DNA from: BS750m-G77 sp043797735
Lineage (GTDB): Bacteria > Omnitrophota > Gorgyraeia > Gygaellales > Profunditerraquicolaceae
Assembly: GCA_043797735.1 (NCBI GenBank)
Contig: JAZDPH010000077.1
Location: forward strand, 1-26,261
DNA: 26,261 nucleotides
Direction: 5' to 3'
The notes beneath the pieces were generated by a model. It was not told where the DNA came from, made no database searches, and saw only the letters and a program-made list of their open reading frames with translations. A program made the translations under genes and the position numbers. Below, in pieces: positions 21,906 to 26,261 of the stretch (positions are counted from its first letter, which is position 1; every line of letters starts with the position of its first letter).

Positions 21906-22058
21906 TTACTGCCTATTTATAATCCCCTTATAAAGTAACCCAGCACAAACGACAATGCCGCTATCCCCAAACTGCGACAGCCTTTTATAAACAATGTGCT
22001 CGGTAATCTCGGCTTCCTGAAAAAGCAATATTTGCCGCATTAGCCTCCGGCTCAGCAT
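21906..22058 (-). pseudogene. Fragment of a rubrerythrin/ferritin-like protein
   Basis: A 50-residue frame with a full ribosome site (AAAGGAGG seven to eight bases upstream) begins MLSRRLMRQILLFQEAEITEHIVYKRLSQFGD. The segment FQEAEITEHIVYKRL is like the first helix of rubrerythrin or VIT1-linked ferritin-like domains, with the metal-binding glutamates E17 and E20 in place. After about residue 31 the sequence stops resembling that family and ends at 50 residues with NRQ. A full domain needs three more helices, so it is probably a truncated remnant. It starts 21 bases after the permease gene ends. Confidence 0.55.
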
Positions 22059-22079
22059 CTTATCAGCCTCCTTTAGGTT

Positions 22080-23039
22080 TTAATGTAACAGCCGCTGAAG
22101 CAGGTTAAACAAATACCCCGTAAATATAATCGCTAGAGCCGTTATGGCGAAAAATATGGCCACCAGCTGCAGCTTCATCGCCCTTCTTAATATTACCGCC
22201 TCCGGAAAACTAAGGGCGGCGGTGGCCATCATGAAACTAAGCGCGGTGCCCAAGGGAATCCCCTTCTGGAATAAAACCACTGCCACAGGCACGATTGCGG
22301 CACAACTGCCGTACATCGGCACCCCCAGCGCCACAGCGCTGGGTACCGAAAAAATTCCGGCCTTGCTTATTACCGCCTGGATCGCCGCCTGCGGGACGTA
22401 ATTATGAATAAAAGCGCCCGCTGCCACGCCGGCCAATATCCAGGCCCAAAGCTTGGCCACAATAGACTTCGCTTCATTTATCCCGAAGGAAAGCCTCTCT
22501 CTTATCCTGCGGCATTCTATCTCCCGTAAAGCTTTAGGCCCTGAAGAAATCAAGTCCTTTACAAGGTATCTCTCTAATTTTAATTTTCCGAGGATAATCC
22601 CGCAGGTAACGCCGATAACGATGCCGCTTAAGACATAAAGGCCGGTAATTTTCCAGCCGAAAAACCCGATCATCAACACCACAAGGTATTCGTTAATTAA
22701 AGGCGAGGTTATCAGAAATGAAAAGGTTACCCCCAGCGGCACACCCGCTTCCAGGAAACTTAAAAAAATGGGAATGGAAGAGCAGGAGCAAAACGGCGTT
22801 ACCGCCCCGAACATAGAAGCGAATAAATTCCCCAGCCCCTTTTTGGCGGCCAGCCATTTTCTAACCCTTTCCTGCGGCAGATAAGTCCTCAAGGCGCCGA
22901 TAACCGAAATCATCACGAAAAGCAGCAAGAGGATCTTTATCGAGTCATAAATAAAAAAGTTTACAACCCCTGCCGCCGGCGACGCGGGGTCAAGCCTCAG
23001 GAGCGAATACAGGAACCAATCAACAATTAACTGCAGCAT
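22080..23039 (-). CDS. ArsP/UPF0718-family permease
   Basis: A 319-residue membrane protein with about eight helices in two repeats. Each repeat carries a conserved short motif: TPFCSCSSIPIFLSF near 81-95 (C84 and C86) and GVPMYGSCAAIVPVAVVL in the second half. These are the marks of the PF03773 permease family, members of which export organoarsenicals (ArsP) while others have unknown substrates. The start codon lies inside the preceding small cysteine-rich gene, so the two are translationally coupled. No arsR or arsenic reductase gene is nearby. The cysteine-rich partner hints at metal, metalloid or thiol chemistry. Confidence 0.87.
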   Translation of the reverse strand: MLQLIVDWFLYSLLRLDPASPAAGVVNFFIYDSIKILLLLFVMISVIGALRTYLPQERVRKWLAAKKGLGNLFASMFGAVTPFCSCSSIPIFLSFLEAGVPLGVTFSFLITSPLINEYLVVLMIGFFGWKITGLYVLSGIVIGVTCGIILGKLKLERYLVKDLISSGPKALREIECRRIRERLSFGINEAKSIVAKLWAWILAGVAAGAFIHNYVPQAAIQAVISKAGIFSVPSAVALGVPMYGSCAAIVPVAVVLFQKGIPLGTALSFMMATAALSFPEAVILRRAMKLQLVAIFFAITALAIIFTGYLFNLLQRLLH

Positions 23040-23176
23040 GAATTTTTGTTATCATCATCCGGGCCGCAGCAGCAGGATTTTTGCTCTTTAGCCTTTGCCT
23101 CCATCTTCTTATCCAGCTTATCGAATATTCTGGCAAAAAATCCTTTTTTCTTAACCTCTTTTTTTTCGTTATCCAT
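23027..23176 (-). CDS. Small cysteine-cluster protein (LDCC-like metal-binding) coupled to the permease
   Basis: A 49-residue protein too short for most gene finders. The N-terminal half is a basic amphipathic helix (KKGFFARIFDKLDKKMEAKAKE); the end carries cysteine clusters C35-C36-C37 and C47-C48 in SCCCGPDDD and NSCCS. Small proteins of this design, known as LDCC-motif putative metal-binding proteins, occur beside such permeases; that link is from memory. GGAGG stands nine bases before the ATG. It overlaps the permease start by 13 bases in another frame. It probably binds metal or metalloid ions for the permease. Confidence 0.72.
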   Translation of the reverse strand: MDNEKKEVKKKGFFARIFDKLDKKMEAKAKEQKSCCCGPDDDNKNSCCS

Positions 23177-23199
23177 TACGCCGCCTCCCTCTTTACAAA

Positions 23200-23232
23200 A
23201 GCCCTCTGCAACAAGAATTGCTGCAGAGGGCT
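23200..23232 (-). terminator. Perfect 11-bp stem-loop between lipoprotein and permease operons
   Basis: AGCCCTCTGCA (23200-23210) pairs perfectly with TGCAGAGGGCT (23222-23232) across an 11-base loop. Read leftward, the stem is followed by TTTTGT, which fits a weak intrinsic terminator for the lipoprotein gene that ends at 23264. Being only 24 bases before the cysteine-cluster start codon, it could also act as an attenuator for the permease operon. Confidence 0.6.
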
Positions 23233-23263
23233 AAAAACCTAAAAAACACCGGTTGTGCTAATC

Positions 23264-23698
23264 CTATTTTGAGGTAGAGAGCATATAATCAATTACCTTA
23301 TTGCCTACCTTTTTCTCTTTAAGGTAATCAATCATCTCCGCGGTAAGTTCGTACTTTGAATTAGTCCTCTGGATATCGCTGATAATCACATCGTCGGGAA
23401 CGCCCTCGCCGGCCATCTTCGCGATACTGGTAATCGTCACATAATTAGGATTAACCGCGGTTGCCTTGGTATCGGCCTTATCAATCTGGTCGCCGATTAA
23501 ACCGCCGCCTATCACCCCTACCGTAGCGCCAATTGCCGCCCCGATCGGCCCGCTGCCCATCTGATGGCCGATTACTCCGCCGGCTACCGCGCCGATTACT
23601 CCGCCGGCTACAGCGCCCGTCTTGGCCTTAGGCCCCATGCTTTCACATCCGGCTAAAAACGATACCGCCACAGCCAGAATTAATAACTTCTTCACCAT
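23264..23698 (-). CDS. Glycine-zipper lipoprotein
   Basis: A 144-residue protein with a lipoprotein signal peptide ending in the lipobox LAGC (Cys18). Next is a glycine-zipper region (about 27-73) made of GxxxG repeats such as AVAGGVIGAVAGGVIGHQMG and AIGATVGVIGGGLIGDQI, as in Gly-zipper outer-membrane proteins. The rest is a soluble helical tail of about 70 residues (VPDDVIISDIQRTNSKYELTAEMIDYL), which resembles a protein-interaction helix bundle. AAAAGGAGG stands before the ATG. It has its own promoter. Export to the outer membrane would need the Lol system present elsewhere in this window. Confidence 0.88.
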   Translation of the reverse strand: MVKKLLILAVAVSFLAGCESMGPKAKTGAVAGGVIGAVAGGVIGHQMGSGPIGAAIGATVGVIGGGLIGDQIDKADTKATAVNPNYVTITSIAKMAGEGVPDDVIISDIQRTNSKYELTAEMIDYLKEKKVGNKVIDYMLSTSK

Positions 23699-23732
23699 AA
23701 CCCCTCCTTTTTTCTAAAAAAGAACATCTCCG

Positions 23733-23760
23733 ATTATAACATACAAGGCGGAATTTACAA
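23733..23760 (-). promoter_or_regulatory. Promoter of the glycine-zipper lipoprotein gene
   Basis: On the minus strand TTGTAA (23755-23760) and a perfect TATAAT (23733-23738) are 16 bases apart. The predicted leader of about 30 bases contains AAAAGGAGGGG before the ATG at 23698. Confidence 0.6.
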
Positions 23761-23779
23761 TAAAGGGTTTTTTATTTTT

Positions 23780-24169
23780 CTATCCTGCAAAATACCCAAA
23801 AAAAGCCAAACATGCCCCCAAGGCAAAAATTATAACCAGATGAACCCTTAACAGGACGATGTTCTTCTGGTATGCCTTTGTAAAGGCGGCCACCGTATTC
23901 GGAAAGACGATTAACCAGATGCCCTTAAGAATCCCCAGCCACCCAATAATTGTAATAATTACAACCCAATTGAACGCCCAGATATTGTGAAATAAAACCA
24001 AGAGAAGCCCGAAGAAAAGAGAAATTACTCCGCCCAGATAAACCAGGGCGAGGTTTTTGCAGAAATCCTCCACAAGCCTCTGATAGGTTTTCAGGTTAAA
24101 AAGAATCCCTATTGCCACAATAATACAATACGGCCCAAGAAGCCTGGCGATAAATACCGAAATCCCCAT
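23780..24169 (-). CDS. Four-helix integral membrane protein, unknown function
   Basis: A 129-residue protein that is mostly hydrophobic, with about four membrane helices (residues 5-25, 41-61, 64-88 and 106-127). Short loops carry KTYQRLVEDFCKN and NTVAAFTKAYQKN. No catalytic or transport motif is visible. AAAGGAGC precedes the ATG. It follows the polysaccharide deacetylase gene by 17 bases and is probably in the same transcript. Confidence 0.78.
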   Translation of the reverse strand: MGISVFIARLLGPYCIIVAIGILFNLKTYQRLVEDFCKNLALVYLGGVISLFFGLLLVLFHNIWAFNWVVIITIIGWLGILKGIWLIVFPNTVAAFTKAYQKNIVLLRVHLVIIFALGACLAFFGYFAG

Positions 24170-24186
24170 ATTCAGCTCCTTTCTAA

Positions 24187-24837
24187 TTAATTCTCATTAA
24201 GCCCCAAGGCCTCGGTCAGCGCTACCGGCTCTAAACAGCGGCGCCTGCAATCCTCTATAATGCCGGGCAGCATTTTGACCGTGGCCTGGCGCCTCTTTAT
24301 AAAAGCCTTTTCTGCCCCGTCGTGTAACAAAACAATATCACCGTCGTTTTTAGGGCAGCGTAAAAGCCTTTGGCTGATAACAAAACTGCTGCCTAACCAG
24401 TCTATTGCCGACCAGGACCACCCCACAGGAAGATGGCCAAAACTACGGGCAATAGATAGAAACCTCCTGCTGGATAAGTCCCATCTGGCCAGCGGCGGCC
24501 TGAATAAAAGCGGCCATTCCCCCACAACCTCCTTTATAATATGATTAGTCTGCTCTATTTCCTCTCTTATGAATTTTTCGCTCTTGCCGTTGGTGAAAAA
24601 AAGGCTTACCGGATGAGTATAGGTATGATTGCCTATGTCATGGCCTTCTGCCCGTATTCGCTTAGCAAGGGAAGGATATTTCTTGACGTTTTTGCCTACG
24701 AGAAAAAAGGAGGCTTTAATCCCGGCATGCTTAAGGATATCAAGGATTTTCGCGGTATACTTGCCGTCCGGGCCGTCATCAAAAGTCAATGCTATTCTTT
24801 TCTTCTTGCATTTCACGCCGCTGATCTTTTTAATCAT
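24187..24837 (-). CDS. Polysaccharide deacetylase (NodB family)
   Basis: A carbohydrate esterase family 4-type deacetylase that removes acetyl groups from N-acetylated sugars in polymers. From the ATG at 24837 (216 residues) the motifs are RIALTFDDGPD (D20, D21), the metal-binding histidines HDIGNHTYTHP (H71, H75), RPPLARWD (motif 3, 113-120), DWLG and LLHDG (H171), so the catalytic set is complete. This start overlaps the GNAT stop (ATGA). An in-frame upstream ATG at 24897 would add an N-terminal FYGICARGS segment that resembles the YG-N5-S leader of other family members, so the longer form is possible. The sugar substrate is not known. Confidence 0.88.
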   Translation of the reverse strand: MIKKISGVKCKKKRIALTFDDGPDGKYTAKILDILKHAGIKASFFLVGKNVKKYPSLAKRIRAEGHDIGNHTYTHPVSLFFTNGKSEKFIREEIEQTNHIIKEVVGEWPLLFRPPLARWDLSSRRFLSIARSFGHLPVGWSWSAIDWLGSSFVISQRLLRCPKNDGDIVLLHDGAEKAFIKRRQATVKMLPGIIEDCRRRCLEPVALTEALGLNEN

Positions 24838-25499
24838 ACTGCCTCGCGCACATATTCCATAAAATATAACGGCTGCTTTCCCAGCCACCTCTCCCATACC
24901 GGCACCCTGCGGCAATCATGCCTGCGAAAGCCGTACCTTTCAAAAAACGGAAAAGACTCCTGCTGGCGCAGCGCCCTGAAACGCACCCCCGCTTTTTTGC
25001 GGTCGGCAAACTCAAGAAATGCCTCTACCAGCCTGCTGCCTATTTTTCTCCCGCGCAGGCCTTCTTTAACGTTCTGATGTATATGCACGGGATACTTTTT
25101 TTTATCCGCCGCCGAAAGCCTGGCCTGGCCGGTAAGGGCTGCCCAGAGGTTGTAAAAAACCAGCCGCCCGCTGTGCCTGCTCCAGACCTTGCCTCTGCGC
25201 AGGGCCCCCCATAAAGACTTAGGGACTATATTAGACAACATATACCTGCTGTATTTGCCCTCATCAAAGCCGGCAGAGAGATACCCCGCAACCTCGCCCT
25301 TAAATTCCGCTACCCAGGTATGCTCAGGCTCATAACGTATGTAATACTCCATAATCAGGTCGGCCAAGAACTCCCTGTCGGGAAAAAAATGCTCGCAAGG
25401 GCCGCCAAAATAGGCCGTATCGGCTACCAGGCGCCGAAGGCCCGGCAGGTCCTGCTCTCTTGAAAGCCTGATTTTTACATCGTCGGTAATCATCTCCAT
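24834..25499 (-). CDS. GNAT-family N-acetyltransferase
   Basis: A 221-residue protein with the acetyl-CoA-binding signature of GNAT enzymes, VKEGLRGRKIGSRLVEAFLEFA (about 147-168), where R-G-R-K-I-G forms the pyrophosphate loop. The strand before it is YPVHIHQNV, and the terminal strands are RFRALRQQESFPFFERYGFR, which include the typical FYERxGF-like element. The middle (about 85-135) is longer than in minimal GNATs. The substrate cannot be told. It overlaps the polysaccharide deacetylase gene and may modify the same sugars or amino sugars. Spacing to the Spy-like gene is 18 bases. Confidence 0.87.
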   Translation of the reverse strand: MEMITDDVKIRLSREQDLPGLRRLVADTAYFGGPCEHFFPDREFLADLIMEYYIRYEPEHTWVAEFKGEVAGYLSAGFDEGKYSRYMLSNIVPKSLWGALRRGKVWSRHSGRLVFYNLWAALTGQARLSAADKKKYPVHIHQNVKEGLRGRKIGSRLVEAFLEFADRKKAGVRFRALRQQESFPFFERYGFRRHDCRRVPVWERWLGKQPLYFMEYVREAV

Positions 25500-25517
25500 C
25501 GCCTTAGGTTATTAAAA

Positions 25518-26036
25518 TTACTTGCCCTTCATCATCGGATGGCCCATTTTTTCTTTCATCATTGAGCCCGGCATCATTTCTTTCTTGCACTTCTTCCAAA
25601 GGCCCTTGATCTTCTCTTTTTGTTCCTCGGTCAGAATATTATTAAGCGCGGCATAGGCGTTGACCAAAGACTTGTCCTTCTCTTTCTTGAGGTCATATTT
25701 TTTATCAATCAATTTATTTACTTCATCCGTGTTAACTGCGTCTTTACCTAAGCTGCTTTGCAAGTCAAGGCCGGCTATCTCTAGCTGGGCATCTTTGCTG
25801 ATAATCTCTTTTTGCGTATTAAGTTCCAAATCTTTGATCTTGGCTGCCTGTTCATCGGAAAGCTTCAGCTCCTCCTGATTTTTTAGAAGAAACTCCGCTT
25901 TTTTTGAAAATTTTCCCTCAAGATCGTAACGATCCCCTTTTGTTTTTCCGTAGTCGCCCGCGTAAGCCCCAACCGCTAAAATGCCGAAAATTAAAGCAAA
26001 AACTACCGCTGCCGCCCCCATGAATTTCCTATTCAT
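25518..26036 (-). CDS. Spy/CpxP-like periplasmic protein
   Basis: A 172-residue secreted protein. The signal peptide (MNRKFMGAAAVVFALIFGILAVGAYA) would be cut near residue 26. The mature chain is helical with two LTxxQ-type motifs, LSDEQAAKIKDL and LTEEQKEKIKGL. Such proteins act as periplasmic chaperones or envelope-stress and metal sensors (Spy, CpxP, CnrX relatives). The end is rich in Met, Lys and Gly (MMPGSMMKEKMGHPMMKGK), which could bind copper or other soft metals. AAGGAGA precedes the ATG, and a clear promoter lies upstream. The IS30-type element ends close to that promoter. Confidence 0.85.
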   Translation of the reverse strand: MNRKFMGAAAVVFALIFGILAVGAYAGDYGKTKGDRYDLEGKFSKKAEFLLKNQEELKLSDEQAAKIKDLELNTQKEIISKDAQLEIAGLDLQSSLGKDAVNTDEVNKLIDKKYDLKKEKDKSLVNAYAALNNILTEEQKEKIKGLWKKCKKEMMPGSMMKEKMGHPMMKGK

Positions 26037-26066
26037 ACTCGGCTCTCCTTTTTTTTGGTTATAAGT

Positions 26067-26095
26067 ATTATACTATATAGAGCCTCAACTACCAA
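26067..26095 (-). promoter_or_regulatory. Promoter of the Spy-like gene
   Basis: On the minus strand TTGGTA (26090-26095) and a perfect TATAAT (26067-26072) are 17 bases apart. The leader of about 24 bases includes AAGGAGA. The end of the insertion sequence lies about 25 bases beyond the -35 box. Confidence 0.65.
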
Positions 26096-26116
26096 GCAAA
26101 ACATAGAAGAACGCTA

Positions 26117-26261
26117 AAGTAGGTGAATTGTAACTCAAAGTGCGACAAATTCAAAGCTCTTTCTGTTTTTCTGTAAGTTCTTTTACCACCTGATTCGCTG
26201 TCTTATATCCTAATATCTTCCTGGGGTAATTATTCATCCAATCCTGGATCTCTTGGACCCG
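26117..26261 (-). mobile_element. IS30-family insertion sequence, 3' end only
   Basis: The element runs off the right edge. Its visible end starts near 26118 with GTAGGTGAATTGTAACTC followed by AAAGTGCGACAAATTC, which looks like the terminal inverted repeat of IS30-family elements. The transposase stop is about 30 bases inside. The other end, and therefore the target duplication, cannot be seen. Confidence 0.75.
26151..26261 (-). CDS. IS30-family transposase, C-terminal fragment at window edge
   Basis: The last 36 residues are visible: RVQEIQDWMNNYPRKILG, then YKTANQVVKELTEKQKEL and a TGA stop. The motif LNNYPRKxLGYKTPNEV is the typical C-terminal end of IS30-type DDE transposases, here with WMNNYPRKILGYKTANQV. 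The catalytic domain is outside the window, so whether the gene is intact is unknown. Confidence 0.85.
   Translation of the reverse strand, partial: RVQEIQDWMNNYPRKILGYKTANQVVKELTEKQKEL

Overview
The window is bacterial chromosomal DNA of moderate GC. It is densely packed, with about 27 protein genes. All lie on the minus strand except one two-gene block at 19296-21186. Outer-membrane logistics genes (MlaD/E/F phospholipid transport, LolD and LolC/E lipoprotein export, two apparent lipoprotein or periplasmic proteins) point to a diderm, Gram-negative-type cell. Yet one gene run (mcsA-mcsB-clpC ... radA-yacL) has the order known from Firmicutes. That combination, the DUF1573 and DsbD-like redox protein, and the many palindromic intergenic repeats suggest an uncultured diderm such as Omnitrophota or a relative. 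The taxon is an inference, not something the sequence proves.

Layout, left to right. 1-8477 is a proteostasis/DNA-repair/envelope cluster transcribed leftward: mcsA, mcsB, clpC, mlaE, mlaF, mlaD, radA and a partial yacL-like gene. Most junctions are tight, with ATGA overlaps at clpC/mlaE, mlaE/mlaF and mlaD/radA. The Mla genes sit inside what is otherwise a Firmicutes-like clpC-radA block; ctsR and disA are not present. 8749-13192 holds a class IV aminotransferase (ilvE-like), lolD, lolC/E and lysS. 13376-16033 holds htpX and a three-part thioredoxin/DsbD-like/DUF1573 protein. 16089-19169 is a nickel (cobalt-type) ECF uptake operon, nikR-cbiM-PDGLE-(small zinc-ribbon membrane protein)-cbiQ-cbiO, behind a near-consensus promoter overlapped by a probable NikR operator. 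19296-21186 (plus strand) encodes a polyprenyl diphosphate synthase and IspH. 21183-23176 holds small secreted or membrane proteins, a ferritin-like fragment, an ArsP/UPF0718 permease and a small cysteine-cluster protein. 23264-26036 holds a glycine-zipper lipoprotein, a four-helix membrane protein, a polysaccharide deacetylase, a GNAT acetyltransferase and a Spy/CpxP-like protein. The window ends in the 3' end of an IS30-type transposase.

The most unusual feature is the intergenic DNA. At least four unrelated families of dyad-symmetric repeats fill the gaps between genes: a GTCATTGCGAG...CTCGCAATGAC family (three copies, one nested in another palindrome), a GGTTAAGGATGAGG family (three copies, two of them identical over about 71 bp), a CCCAAT/ATTGGG array and a GGATATCCGG array. 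Some touch genes directly. One forms almost the whole predicted 5' leader of lysS behind a perfect TTGACA-N17-TATAAT promoter, one supplies the last codons of lysS, and one lies against the start of lolD where no ribosome site is visible.
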